From Himantopus leucocephalus (Eukaryota > Chordata > Aves > Charadriiformes > Recurvirostridae), in the NCBI GenBank assembly GCA_003993805.1, contig RSEF01000001.1, positions 95,754,709 through 95,818,708 of the forward strand: a DNA stretch of 64,000 nucleotides, written 5' to 3'. The notes beneath the pieces are model-generated. The model was not told the origin of the DNA. It saw only the letters and a program-made list of their open reading frames with translations, and ran no database searches. Positions within the stretch are counted from its first letter, which is position 1; each line of letters opens with the position of its first letter. The translations under genes and the position numbers were made by a program. Below, piece by piece: positions 24,073-36,050 of the stretch.

Positions 24073-27000
24073 ATTTTAATTCAGCCATCAATTAAATAGT
24101 AATAAAAATATGATAAATTACAGATAAGTCCATAAAGAAGTCTCTGTGCTAGAAGGTATTTATTTGCTGATTCTCATACTGAATTTGAGACAGGAAATCA
24201 GCTACACGGAAGTTCATTGTGAGTTTTTAATGGAAAAATTATATAAAATCTGCATTGAAAAGAACAAAAATAATAGCTATATTGAATAGAGTTCTAGTGC
24301 TTAAATGCCAGGTGTCATATAGAACAAATGTAAATGAGGACATGCCAACCACCTACAAATACTGCAAAGATATTGTGAGTGTGAGTGCACAAGTACGACA
24401 GAGAAGAAAGAAATATTATTTGCTCACATACATCGATAGAAATAGCGTTGCAGAATCACACTTCAAAAAGAAAAATTATGCTGATGACCACTGAAAGAAG
24501 GAAATTCCTGACAATGCTGGCTAACAGATTCTGAATATATGCTCCAAGGGAACTGATGGGACCAGTCTTGACTGACTGTAGACTTGCCTCGGTAACCTAT
24601 TTTTAGAGGACCAAAGGCTCAGACAAAACCCTCAAGGCATATAAATTAGGACCATCATAATTGACCAAGTCTTGCAATAACTGAGTTTCTGATCATGAGG
24701 TTTAATGTTCTTGGAGAAACTGGAAGTACTCCAGTTCTGCCTCCACTTCCCCTTCGGAAACTCACCAAAATGAGTACTTGACAAAAAGCTTTTCATTCCT
24801 TTAGGTGGGAGCTCTCGCTGTTCCACAAGTCCAATATGTCTACACCACCTTTCTCTTGTTTGTGTCTCAGGACCATCAAATGTAGAAAAAATAGCAGGAA
24901 GATAAACTACAGATGGCATCTTGTTCTGGCTTGGAAACTGATATAAACAAACTGGAATTTCAGGGGAACAAAACTATGGAAGAAGCAAACCTATCTCAGC
25001 GGAGTCTGTAGCATTTTTCGTGTTAATAATCAGTCACAATGTCAGTATGCATAATACTGCACTTAAATTTTTTCATATTTAAGAAGGACATATGATTCTA
25101 TTGTCAAAATATTCTATTTTCAATCTGTCCAGAATCAACCAAACATATCCGTTGTCCAGGGACTGCTTCCCCTCAATCCACCACAGTTTGAAAACTATTT
25201 TGAGAGTAAGCAGGACAATATAAATACAAATTGATGGTTAGACAGGAAGCATAAATGTGGTAAGGGGCAGTGGTGATGGTGAAATAATAATTCATGTAAG
25301 TACCATACAGGAAATTAGAGTACCTTTGATCTTATAGACCCTACAGCTAATGATAAGGAATACAAGGCTCAAAACTGACTTACCAAGTCATCATTTTAAT
25401 ATAATACTTTTGGAGCTTATCCATTTCGGTTATAAAAGTGGCAACTTTTACACAATTTTAAACTGATCTGATCCCTCAATCTTTACTGCATTTTGTTATA
25501 AGGCTGTGAATTTTGCTGAATTTAAGGGAGAGATTAAGTGGTAAAGTCGCAATGAAGACCTATGCATTTTGTCTCTATTTGGTTATCAGAGCACCAAAGA
25601 AAGAAGATCAAAGCTAATAATTATGATGGAGAGTCCAGAAATAGATTGGGAAATGAAAGTACTGGAAGTGACCAAAGGCCACTGATACCAGGTACTGAGT
25701 GGCATCAGAACTGACTTGCACTCTTGATTTTGATGGTGTGAAGACCAGAAAAAACAGTTTACTATTTTCTCTTTTTTTTCCTTCTTTTTTTTCGTTACTG
25801 TGTTATATTACTATGAGATCTCCTGACTATGTGCTTTGATTTTCTAGAAAAGTTGTTCATAATTAACATGTGAATGCGTTTGAGTGATAAGATGTATATT
25901 ATCATTCCATCTAGCAGACAACACCGTGAATCAGCTTATGTTTTCTTCAGCTCTAGAAATGTGGTCACCTAAAAGTATTCTACCATACAAAAGCAACTGG
26001 GAATTATAAGCCATTCCATATCAAAACAGAGGATTGAAACAGAATATGAACTCCTTATAAGTCACTGAATAAACACTAATTGAGACAGCTTTGCTGTCCA
26101 AATTAAAAAAAGATAAAGAAGCTTACTTTGTTAGTGTTAGACCAATAGAGCATAATTTCCTGTTTTGAGCTTCCCTGATGAGTCAGGTTGCCTTCTTTCT
26201 TCATTCTATATTACTGATGGATTTAATTTGATTGCAATTGTAACTTTGATTTGATAAGGGCATTGTTCAATTTTGTTCAGCATAATTTAAGTAACAGAAG
26301 CTAAATTAGGATATTCATAGATTTTAAATCTGATTATTTATTAACATGCAATCAAAGTAATAGAAGCATATAGGTCTGATTTTTCTATCAAAATTTCAGT
26401 GAGAGTAGCCAACTTCACAAGGTTAAAATGTTATCCCAGATGATAAATCTGTAAGCTAATGAAATGGCTTCTAAACCTTTGTGTATTTTCTTCAAAGAAC
26501 ATATCATCATCATCATTCTTTGTCATAAGAAGGTAAATTGCACTTAAACTTTCCAGAGGAGATTTAAGTTGTACTCACATCGGCAAAGTTCTCTCTGCTA
26601 CACATCCCTCTATCTTACAAATAAGAAATACTCCGTTTCTTTAAACTGTGTTTGCCTTACTCATGCAGCTCATGCTGCATGAAATGAAACTCAGAGGTGT
26701 CTCTCACGTTTCACCATGTTTCTTGGTATAAGTTGCAATATTTACTCTGTAATACTAAATATAAATATTGTCGTAGTGGGTTGTAGACTTCTTATCCTCA
26801 GGAAATCTTCATATGTATTAGCCCTCCAAGCTTGAGTGCTGCTTCTTGTTGTACATCTGGACCAAGGCAACAAGTCATTAAGTTAGTTTCATGATCTGTA
26901 AATACCCACTGTAATTTGGCAGCTAGAGTAGGTTTTAATAAAACTGCCTTTTTTGGAACCAAGCATAACTGAAATGTGCACCTACCACAAGATTACTAAT

Positions 27001-27471
27001 AGAATAAGTAGCTTAGAAAGCAGGCGGTAAATAAGCTCTGTAATTGGAAACACCATGTGTTCTGCAGGAAGAAAATGCGATTTTAACAATTATTTCGGTC
27101 TTATGAATAGACTTCACTCCACAGGCCAGATAATATCTTTGCAGAACAAGTGCAGTAGTAGATCAGTGACAGTAGAAGATGCTGCTGAATTGTACCCAGA
27201 AAAGTTTCAGGACAGAGCCAAATTCTGCTGTGCGCAATGGCTCCGGTTCTCAAGAATAGCCAATATGATTATACACACAAGAGAAGGCTAAACACTGACA
27301 CAGTTTTTGCAGAGCTGGGCCAAATATGATGCACAATATAAAGACCATATTTGCATAATAACATAATTTACTAAAAATAGCTACAATAGTGTCAGCTTTG
27401 CTTTCACTATTTCATAGAAGTATAACTGAGCTGCTCTTTAATTCAAGCAAATAGGCAAGTTTTGAGCTGTT
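24073..27471. other. AT-rich unique DNA, no gene recognised
   Basis: Nothing beyond chance open frames. A (CAT)n-like run of about 15 bp occurs near 26503-26517. Confidence 0.55.
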
Positions 27472-27516
27472 TGTTTTTTTGGTTTTTTTTGTTTTTTTTT
27501 TTTTTTTTTTTTTTTT
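27472..27516. repeat. Poly-T tract
   Basis: About 45 bp of nearly pure T with two GG/G interruptions. It is either a slippage-prone homopolymer or the relic of a reversed poly-A tail, and no adjacent retrocopy is recognisable. Confidence 0.9.
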
Positions 27517-29879
27517 AATGAAGATACTAGAATATCTTTTATTATTTGGTTTTGTTCAATATTTCACCCCCAGTGATTTCCAGCTCTACTGGAGATATAT
27601 CAACTTACATGCCAGAATTTGACACTAACTTCGGAGATTTATTTTATTACTCCTGGGCTTACAATCTTTCTTTTGCTTCACATTGGCTCTCCCCCAAGCA
27701 CAGCCTGAAATGGATTAAAATTGAATAGCATTACTTGTGACAAATCCTCTGCTAAACATGCAAAAGAGCAATACACTGGAGATGTCTGAGTTTATTTCTA
27801 ATAACAAAATTATGGCTAAAGTGGGTCCTGAAAATAACATTCACTGATTTTAAACTTTTGGACAGAATCATATTAATGGATTTAACTTACCACCAATCCC
27901 TCTTGATGAATGCTAATCATATTACATCGGAATAAACCAGGGGTTGGGGGATGTTGCATGAACTTTCAGAGCTCATTTTACTAAGACACTGGTAAAGTTC
28001 AACTCATAAAATTTTAGGCACCTAACAAAGATCTGTAAATTAGAAAGCTGCTGTGTCTAGGATTCTTTTAAAGATGGTTAGAAAGCAAGATTTCTGCTCT
28101 GAATTATCTTCTTGAGGACTCAAAGGCATTTTGCTATAGCTGCACTGTGGGATAGGCAGAGTTCGATCCCTTCGTTATCAAAACCAGGGAGATATCTGGG
28201 ATGGAAGTCTTCCAGCTTTTAGATTCCCTCTCCCTGAAGTCCAGATGTGGCCCTGTCACACACTTTAACCTGAGCTAGACAATCATCCTGCTGGTTTCGC
28301 ATAACCTCTGTTTCCTGTTCAGGGATGATAACATCACAAGCACCCTGACTTAACCACCACTTTTCCCCCTTTCATTAATTTATTTTTTTTTTTTCACTTG
28401 GCAGTTTCATGAAGTGGATGCAAGCCTTTGAAGCCAAAAAAAGATTCCCCGTCAGTTGAAATTGCTTTACAGTGTGATGGCATTGCCTAGCAAAGATTGT
28501 GAGCATTTGGAAGACCACTGTTGCCAGTGGTTGTCCCACATCACCAGTTTGCACCGTTGTCTTAATGACCTTTTTTCCAAAAGACAGTAATGATTTGTAA
28601 GTTAATTTTGCAGGACTTGTATTGCTATAGATGTAAGATGTTAGATGAACAATTAATTCATCCAGAGCTATTAAATCACTTATAAGGCTGTAAAACCAGA
28701 GTCCCTGGTAAATTTTCATTGCTAAGTTTCTTCTGGACACTACACAGTGTGTAGGAGAAAGTTTTCGTCTATATATTTTGAACAATTATTGTTTACATAG
28801 AAAATCTTTTCTTTCCTCTCCAAATCTTCACTTTATTCTGTTGGCCAGGAAGGTTTTCTTTTGAGTAGAATTATTATTATATAAGAAATCTATGCTGTCA
28901 TGTTGCTGAAAACTCCGATAAATTACCTAACAATTTCATTGAGATGTGATACATGACTGATGGTAGGATAGCTGTATTATCAGGTTTTTTTCTTTCTCAT
29001 AAAGGTAAAAAGGCCAAACGTTGCCATAAGTAAGGGAAGTATGTTTTATTTTTAAATTACCACATAATTTTCTAATTTAAATCCAAAGAACGTATAACAT
29101 TTTTCAAAAGCACTGAAGCCCCAGTGTCCTTTCCAGAAGTTACTATTACAGTGGGGGCTATATCAACAAAAAGACGTAGATGACAAATGTGGCTGCTTAA
29201 ATGCTTACTGCCAAATTTGACATACTAAAGTGAGATGCAGAAATTTTCTTGGACTCTTAGTTCTGCTACAAGGCTTGCCTCAGTTAAACTAATCCTTGCC
29301 AAACCTAAGTAACTGCATCCATAACTTTCATCTAACCTATCAGGGCATTCCTTGGTGAGATGTATAGTTCTTTTCATCTGTGGTACTTGAAGTAGTTAAG
29401 TGTTCCTGAGAATCATCTGTCCAATACATGTGAAAGCGAAGGACAGCCTTTTACCCAGAGCTTACTGGTCAACATATGTACTGGGATGTGGAAATTCCAG
29501 CTTCTTTTTTGTTTTTCTCTTGCTTAAGGAGTGAATTTTCTGCCAGGCTAGAAAAATCTAAAGGAACACAATCTCTCTGGGTGAAGACTTTCCATTTTGT
29601 ACAAAACAAATATCACTGACGTAGAACCAAAACCCAGGTATGAAAGTGCTAGGACTGCTGGAGCTCTAAGGTGACAAGAGCCTCCTTGTACTGCTTTCTC
29701 CACAGGTAACCAAAAGGCATATTAAATGCAAAATTTTTGTGATATCATAGAATATAAATGAGAGTTTTTAACATTTTAAACAGAGAAAAATGAAAGATGA
29801 CTAGGCCAAACAGGAAAGCAATTAAAAAAAAAAACTGGCTTCATTCCAGAAAACTCACTGTCTTCCTAGGTTGCAGCAA
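27517..29879. other. AT-rich unique DNA with one 136-codon chance-like frame
   Basis: The - strand frame at 28375-28785 is the longest outside the repeats and gaps. It shows no recognised domain, no signal peptide, and nothing like a promoter or splice frame. I treat it as chance. Nothing else is supported here. Confidence 0.5.
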
Positions 29880-30435
29880 AATCTGTACAGTCCTTGCTGG
29901 TCTCTGAGGGAGTTCCTCCTCCCCCAGCTCTGCCCAGTCTGCTCCCTGCTCCTCCTAGCAGCAGCAGGAACTCCTCTTGCCCTTCACTTCTCCAGGTTGG
30001 ACAAGCCCTGTTTCTGTTCCCTATCCATCATGTGCTCCAGGCCCCACCACCTTGGTACGATATGCTGCACTCCAGCATATCACTATCTGTACATGTCCCG
30101 AGGAGCCCCAGACTGGACATAGCACTTCTGGTGCAATCTCATGTCAACCAGAAGCAGAGGAACATTTCCCCAGACCTTGTGGCTACGATCATGCCTAATA
30201 GACAGGATTTTTTTCATACATTAGTATACCGTTGACTAGTGTTCAGCTTGTCATCCCTCAAGATCCCTAAGTTCTTTTCTGCAAAGCTGCGTACTAGATG
30301 GTTGGTCATCAGCCTGCGCTGCTGCATGAGGTTATTCTCGCACTGCAGGATTTTGCACTTGTCTCTGCTCAACTTCATGAGGTTTCTGCCAGCTCATTTC
30401 TCTTGACAGAACTCTGAGTGGCCCTACACATCAGT
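29880..30435 (-). mobile_element. Older CR1 LINE fragment, ORF2 C-terminal region without 3' tail
   Basis: On the - strand the sequence gives weakly preserved ORF2 C-terminal pieces. A KCKILQCENNLMQQ-like block is near 30.33 kb, and a short block matching LGILRDDKL follows at about 30.25 kb. The region matching the CR1 'ctccaggctgaacaagccc' block is near 29.99 kb. Divergence is clearly greater than in the neighbouring copies, and the 3' tail is missing. Confidence 0.7.
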
Positions 30436-30503
30436 ATATTGTGGTTGTCCATTGGTTTGGTTTTATCTGAAAAGAAGACAGAATTTATTTATTTATTTGT
30501 CTA

Positions 30504-31065
30504 AGAATCCTAGAATCATAGAATCTTTTAGGTTGGAAAAGACCTTTAGGATCAACAAGTCCATCTATTAAACTAGCACTGCCAAGTCCCCCTCTAAACC
30601 ATGTCCCTAAACAGCACATCTACATGTCTTTAAATACCTCCGGGAATGGTGACTCAACCACTTCTCTGGGCCGCCTGTTCCAATGCTTGATAACCCTTTC
30701 GGTGAAGAAACTTTTCCTAATACTTAATCTAAACCTCCGCTGACACAACTTGAGGCCATTTCCTCATGTCCCACGGCTTGTTACTTGGGAGAAGAGGCTG
30801 ACATCCACCTTGCTACAACCTCCTTTCAGGTAGTTGTAGAGGGTGATAAGGTTTCCCGTCAGCCTCCCTTTCTCCAGGCTAAACAACCCCAGTTCCCTCA
30901 GCTGCTTCTTATAAAACTTATAAAATGCTCCAGCACTTCAATGTTTTTCTTGTAGTGAGGGACCCAAAATTGAACACAGTATTCAAGGTGGGGTGTCACC
31001 AGTGCCAAGTACAGGAGGACAAACAATTTCTGACAGAAGCCAGGATGCTGTTGGCCTTATTGGTC
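30504..31065 (-). mobile_element. CR1 LINE, 5'-truncated 3' end
   Basis: The element starts (3' end) with AGAATCCTAGAATCATAGAATC. It continues through the untranslated region and the C-terminal part of ORF2 to about 31065, where the match (GACAGAAGCCAGGATGCTGTTGG, read on +) ends. It belongs to the same subfamily as the copy at the right edge of the window, since both share the 'aactagcactgc..aagtcc' and 'tctgggccgcct' blocks. It sits about 70 bp from an older CR1 in the same orientation. Confidence 0.92.
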
Positions 31066-31359
31066 GTGTTGTATTCATTCTGGATAAAAATAGAAAATGT
31101 CAAAGAAGATCAAGAGACAGTCTGAGAACTTCTGTTTATTACATCTTCTTTCTGTCCCTCATAACCTGGGGAATGTTTTGTAAGTTGTAATATTCATATC
31201 ACTATCAGACTTGCATTTTCAGAGACTGTGAAAGGGCCTCTTGCTCTTAGATTATAACAAAGCTACTGATGCACAAGAGGGCAGTATGTCACAGGAAAAT
31301 CTAGCGTTGGGTTTATAAAGTACACTGCTGCTGTTTCTGGCATTAAAATGTTTTGGGGC
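31066..31359. other. Unique spacer, nothing recognised
   Basis: AT-rich DNA next to the 5' end of the CR1. No feature is supported. Confidence 0.6.
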
Positions 31360-31740
31360 TGATGTATCAGCTCAGTTATTTTAAATCCAGTCATTGAGCC
31401 AATTTAATGAGCCCAGGGAGCTGAGCAAATTAAACATGTTTTCCTATATTTTTCCAGCCTTTACATCTTTATTGACTCTACAAGCTTTGTATATACTATT
31501 TCATAATAATGCATATAGGGAATTCTGCCAAGAATGACAATATTACAATGCTGCAAGCTGCAGCCGATGTGTGATAATGGCAACAATTGACTCGGCAGCA
31601 AGTGCTGGCTCTGATACTTCAAGGTCACCTTTCAGGAGCAGCAGATGAACTTCCAAAAGCTGGTGTTTCGCCACCCTAAAGATCCTGCAGCTGAGCTTTT
31701 CCTCTTGCGCAGTTTCAGGAGACGTAAGAAAGATTTGTGA
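31360..31740. other. Candidate conserved non-coding element
   Basis: This block has few homopolymers, a balanced base mix and dense short homeodomain- or bHLH-like words (TTTAATGAGCCC, AGCAAATTAAA, CAGCTGAGC, GCAGCTGAG). It lacks any open frame or repeat match. Such texture is typical of conserved enhancers in gene-poor vertebrate DNA, but texture is not proof. The call is an inference from appearance only. Confidence 0.25.
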
Positions 31741-32279
31741 TGAATATTCAGATAGAGTATTTTAGCTTACTTGATCACAAAATAACTTTGCATTGTGCCT
31801 GGGATTCAGTACGACAAGTTAATTTAGGCCTTAGTGCATTTTTAAACCTCCTAGAGACACCGAACCATGCAATTATCACTATGTAGTCTATGCGGTGTTC
31901 TGTTTTGCATATAGTGAACAGATCTGTGGTATGGTAATGACATTTTTAATATGTCTACTTTTATAGTATAAAAGAGCTAGGACTCAAAATGAATGTGTTT
32001 GTGCTGCAGGTCTGGAAAGCAATATTTGAACACTGTCACAGTTCATTATTTTAAAGCACCTTGTAAACTCTTTTGCCACAGCATAAACCAGCAAAACACA
32101 TCAGTGTTCCTCATTGTGTCTAGAAGTCTCTTCTACTGAGGCCAGTGGCTGGCATATTACAGGTCAACATACAGGTACGCTAAAAAAGCAGTGAGAGCAA
32201 GCCTATATAGTATTTTCCCAAAATGCTTCGCTCACACAAATATTATTATTCAATGCACACTAAACTTACACCTGACTTA

Positions 32280-32302
32280 TAAATAAATAAATAAATAAAT
32301 AA
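32280..32302. repeat. (AAAT)n microsatellite
   Basis: About five and a half copies of AAAT, uninterrupted. Confidence 0.95.
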
Positions 32303-32390
32303 GTGTACAATATGAACAAGCAGCCAGTGCTTTATATTAGAAAACCTGTGAAGGAACCAGTATTACAGAAGTGTAGAGTGTTTACACGCT

Positions 32391-32431
32391 GGGGAAAAAA
32401 AAAAAAAAAACANGGGAAAAAAAAAAAAAAA
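32391..32431. repeat. Duplicated GGGG-poly-A run around a single N
   Basis: GGGGAAAA... occurs before and directly after N at 32413 (the N probably stands for G). It is most likely an unresolved homopolymer join rather than a true duplication. Confidence 0.7.
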
Positions 32432-32499
32432 GACAAAAAGTATCCTATGAAATTTACTTTTTACTAATTTACTTTTAAAGTACTTTCCCTAGACTTCTC

Positions 32500-32960
32500 C
32501 CTTCATTGCATGTGGAATCCCGAGAGAAATAATGCTCCTATCGTTGTGCAAGCCATTCATTATTTTGTACTCTCCAGTTCAAATTTTCACTTAGCAGAAG
32601 AATATTGTCCCCAGACTTTCCCAAGAGAGAAGGGCAAGGGGGAGGGGGAAGAAAAAGCAACGTCCAAATGTGTTCTGCTGTGTCTCAGCCATTTGAATTT
32701 ATAATCTCACTTTCAAAACCAGAGTGGAGGCAGCACAGGCGCAAGGCATCCTTGGCAACCTCGTTAAGGGTATCTTGTGGAACACTAATTTAAAAATGTG
32801 TTTGAAAATATATTTGAAAACATGTTCTTCAGCAAGAACAATCATTTGCATTACAATCTTCTTTTGCATGCAGTCCTTTCCAGGGGATAAATCCTCCATA
32901 CTGGTAGTTATTTTGTCAGATGCAGTCACTCAAATTAATATTGTTCATTTGATACCATAG
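32500..32960. other. Candidate conserved non-coding element with octamer-like sites
   Basis: The block contains ATTTGCAT (a POU octamer match, 32845-32852), TTTTGCATGC and a G-rich run (32636-32651). There is no long frame on either strand. It resembles regulatory DNA in texture. I cannot test conservation here. Confidence 0.25.
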
Positions 32961-34146
32961 CATCTTGCAAAACAGAAAGAATAAAGCATCCAGTAAATAG
33001 ATATGCTTAAAATGAGAGTGACTTGCATTCTTAGGTACCATGAGGCTGAAAAGCTATTCTCTTGAATTTCCTCCTTTATTCCCAGGGGCTGGGAAATTTC
33101 TAACTTGGGCTGAAAAACCATTTAAGATATATGAATGGAATCAGACTCTGAATGCTTAGAAATATAGCTCAACCATCAGTTGAAACACAAGCCAAGTAAT
33201 ACTGAGGCATTCTAAATTAAACTTAATATTTTCATTTCTGTGTGCTTCTAATTAATTAATTGCATGCTGTTGATTTGCAAACATTTTCAAACTTGATTCT
33301 GTGAACTTTTTTTTCCTAGGATAGTCTTTGCCCAAGAGGTAATTGGAAGTCTTACTCTGAACGCATTGTCTACCATACAATATGTAGACTGTCAACTTCT
33401 TCATATCATACTTCCAGTGCAGAGTCCTCTGGGCAGTCTCCACTTGGGGTATTCTGGGTAATTTGAATAGCATTTTTTCTGTGCTTCATTTCTTTGTCTT
33501 CAGAGAAACTGCTTTGAATTCTGTCTTAGGTTCATCACTGGTGTGTGAGACCATAAGTGCTTCTGACAAATCTGAAAACAGGATCACTTCTAAGTTTTCT
33601 GAATGTTGATGGTGTTCAAGATCTAGTCTCAAGCTGAGAGAAAACCCAACCAAAACCCACACCCAAGCTTTCCTTCACATTCATTAATTTGTGTTCAAAT
33701 CTGGACACAAATTTAGCAGCATCTCAGCACCCCCTATCACAATCTGTAATAGAGACAAAGCTATGATATCCTACCATGTGCTCATTGGGAAAAAATATTC
33801 AATATAAAAAGCAATCTTTACATATTAGTAGCAAACACTTGATATAACTGTAATGCAGATGTCAGTCACTTAGACGGTATGAAAATGTTATCATACTATG
33901 ATTAAATAAAAGCTTGAGCACATTTTTCTAAAGTAGAAATTCTTATAATTGCCGGTGGAATATTCTTTTTGCACCCATACGTTATAAAGCTATTTTTGTT
34001 AGGTAACTAAAACATATCATTTTTAGTGAACTTTTAAAATCTTTGCAAAAACACTTTGAAACACCTGTTATTTTAATTGGGTAAGTAATATTGGAAAACA
34101 TCTTTTTTCAATGTCATTTTTTATTGTGGGACTAAAAACCTTCTGA
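32961..34146. other. AT-rich unique DNA
   Basis: No repeat or coding signal is recognised. Confidence 0.55.
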
Positions 34147-34161
34147 CATGAAATATTTCAG

Positions 34162-34422
34162 AAACGCTGGCGTACTCCCACTGCCCAGCTCCTAGTTCCA
34201 CTTACAGTCCTCCTCCTCACAATTATCTGTAGTGATAGCCCCAATGGCAGTATCAAAACCTGGAAAAGTGTGGGGGCGGTCATGTCTCTGAGGAGTCTCG
34301 GAGCCCAGACGTTTGCTGGGCTCATCCCAGCAGCCCACCTGCTATGCGCAGACAAGTGTGAGAACTTTGACTCAGTGCTGGATGAAGTCAACACAGCTCT
34401 GTCGGCCGGTTCTGTTTTGTAA
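34162..34422 (+). CDS. Alternative reading: stop-free frame after an acceptor-like site, + strand
   Basis: After ATATTTCAG (ending 34161) the + strand is open for 86 codons to the TAA at 34420-34422. The phase fits the acceptor, and the frame upstream is closed by the TGA at 34144. The first part has a hydrophobic run (LLVPLTVLLLTII) and the second part ends KCENFDSVLDEVNTALSAG. It would be a terminal exon. No family is recognised. It competes with the - strand exon candidate over the same GC-rich island. I rate it slightly less likely, because its only splice signal is a weak acceptor. Confidence 0.18.
   Translation, partial: KRWRTPTAQLLVPLTVLLLTIICSDSPNGSIKTWKSVGAVMSLRSLGAQTFAGLIPAAHLLCADKCENFDSVLDEVNTALSAGSVL
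34206..34338 (-). CDS. Candidate internal coding exon (unrecognised), or retrocopy fragment
   Basis: On the - strand a 133-nt open segment lies between an acceptor-like TGCGCATAGCAG and a strong donor GTAAGT (GAGGACT then GTAAGTGG). It would encode about 44 residues, including WDEPSKRLGSETPQ, PHTFPGFDTAIG and DNCEEED, which is hydrophilic and protein-like. The local GC is well above the flanks. If the donor is not used, the frame stops soon after at KWN. I do not recognise the family. The + strand is also open here (see the overlapping entry), so at most one reading is real. Both could be chance, since open stretches of this length are expected many times in 64 kb. The paired splice signals are what make it worth listing. 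Confidence 0.25.
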
Positions 34423-34655
34423 AGGTTCCTAATGGACTTGCACTAAAACTTTCAGCTCCTGTTAGCTGCCTGCACCTTTTGGATAAGGAAACAGTTTCTG
34501 AGCCAGTTGCAGCTCAGCTAGTGCACTCATACCATTTGAAACAGGTTGTCTTCATGGGTATCCAAAGCAGCTCTTGAGTCTCGGATCTGACTTCATAGTC
34601 ACGATTCTCCATTGCATGCCCTGGTTCTTGGAAGAAAACTGTGAGATACTCAGAC

Positions 34656-34841
34656 TCAGCCCTCATTTCTTTGGAGTACGTCAGTCATGTCACTATGGCT
34701 GCTGTGGTCTGAGTTTTCTGAGTCATCCTTTGCTTTTGTGTTGGACTCACTTGAAAGATCTGACAGAGCATCCTGAAAGTATTTTAATGCATATACATCA
34801 CATGGATATATGCACAGAAATCCCATTGCTTCCTTTTCCAA
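34656..34841 (-). other. Acidic, Ser/Asp-rich open frame next to the exon candidate
   Basis: The - strand frame contains DALSDLSSESNTKAK and DDSENSDHSSHSDMTDV, preceded by the acceptor-like ACTTTCAG. The composition is unlike the F/L/I-rich chance frames of this window. It ends at a stop and has no clear donor, and a GTGAGT occurs early within it. It could be part of the same transcript or retrocopy as 34206-34338, or chance. Confidence 0.15.
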
Positions 34842-35099
34842 AATCTCATCTTTTTACATACAACTTGATCTTTTCCTGCTTAAGAGTATTACTCTGAGGC
34901 AATTTTCTTTAGTTTATGACTTTACTCAATTCATCCCGTGTTCCAGGCATTTTCCACTTAACCAATCACTCCCCCGTGTTCGTTTTTTTTTTCAAAAGTA
35001 CTCTTCAATATTCTATTCACTGCAAGAAGTTAACCAGAAAAAGAGTATAATGGTTCCAAATTGGTATTTACAATCTGCCTTCTACAAAAAGCAGAATGG

Positions 35100-35607
35100 C
35101 ACAGGTTAATGTTGGTATGTCCAAAGCGGTATTTCAGTGCATCTGTGTGGATGGCCTTGCCTTGTGAACACTGGAAAAACAACAGCTAAAGAAATGCAAA
35201 ATATTCTCTGTTTCATTTCCCACCTGAGCGGTTCCTGGTGAGCTTCACTGCAGGGTTGGAGCAGGACTAGTAGGAAAGTTCTGTAAAGTTTACTTGATTC
35301 AGCCTTCGTCTATTCGCAAAGCAATACAATGTTGTTGGCTGTTTGCATTATATCATTGCCGGGGGCTGCGCGTTCAGAAGCGACAAGCAGAAACTGCCTC
35401 AGTCGCATGGCACAGGCAGTTCACTAACACAGAGTTTAACGAAAAGCCACCTTAGCCTGTGCAACCACCTCGATGAGCATTTCCTCAATAGCCAGCAGGG
35501 CATGAAAACTGCGAGGTCCATGGATTTTTCAGTAAGGTTTCCACAGAGCAATGGAAATCTCTCTGCTCTGGACATCATTCTTCAAAGCTGTTTGGATATG
35601 GAAGACT
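35100..35607 (+). other. CpG-containing island with a donor-like site, exon or regulatory candidate
   Basis: The block has several CpGs (GCCGGGGGCTGCGCG near 35360) in CpG-poor surroundings. The frame from 35343 is open for 102 codons. GTAAGAG follows GACT at 35608, a good donor. The candidate peptide includes SMDFSVRFPQSNGNLSALD and has no known domain. No convincing acceptor lies upstream, so it would be a first exon if it is one. Confidence 0.2.
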
Positions 35608-35651
35608 GTAAGAGACTTTTTTTTTTTCCTTCCTTAAAAAGGGGAGTTTAA

Positions 35652-36050
35652 CACAGGCCAACACATAGTAAAGTGTGGAAATGGACTGGGTGAAAGATTA
35701 ACTTCTGCTACCAATACAAGTCAAGGCTGTGGTCACTTCTGATCCTCCTTCTTATCTTAACATTGAAAGGCTCTACACTTTACTTTTTGATTCAATTCAT
35801 ACCTCATCTACAGGACTGGGCCTTTACCATAGTACTACCATACACATTGAAATAGAAAATAAAATATATTAATGGAAAAGCTGAAAAATGAGAATGGAAT
35901 GGAAATTAATGGAATGGAAAATGAAAAAGAAAGCTTCAATCACTTTTTTCTGTGGAAAAGACTGAAAAGCATGAAAAAAATATTTGAAAATAAATTTACA
36001 TCAGTTGTTTGGTTTTTACATCAAAATTTTTTCCAACTGAAAAAAAAAAG
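35652..36050. other. Unique DNA with AATGGAATGGAAA-type short repeats
   Basis: Near 35871-35925 the words ATGGAA and GAATGGAAA recur and give a M/E/N/K-rich chance frame. Nothing else is seen. Confidence 0.6.

Noticed and set aside
28375..28785. 136-codon - strand open frame, longest outside repeats and gaps
   Set aside because: No domain or splice context. With roughly 7,000 stop-delimited intervals in six frames and a stop frequency near 6% per codon, a few frames this long are expected by chance (rough estimate by hand).
29871..30235. Overlapping + strand frames with Leu/Ser/Pro-rich, signal-peptide-like starts
   Set aside because: They are antisense to an old CR1 fragment; the hydrophobic start is a by-product of its CTC/CCT-rich reversed sequence.
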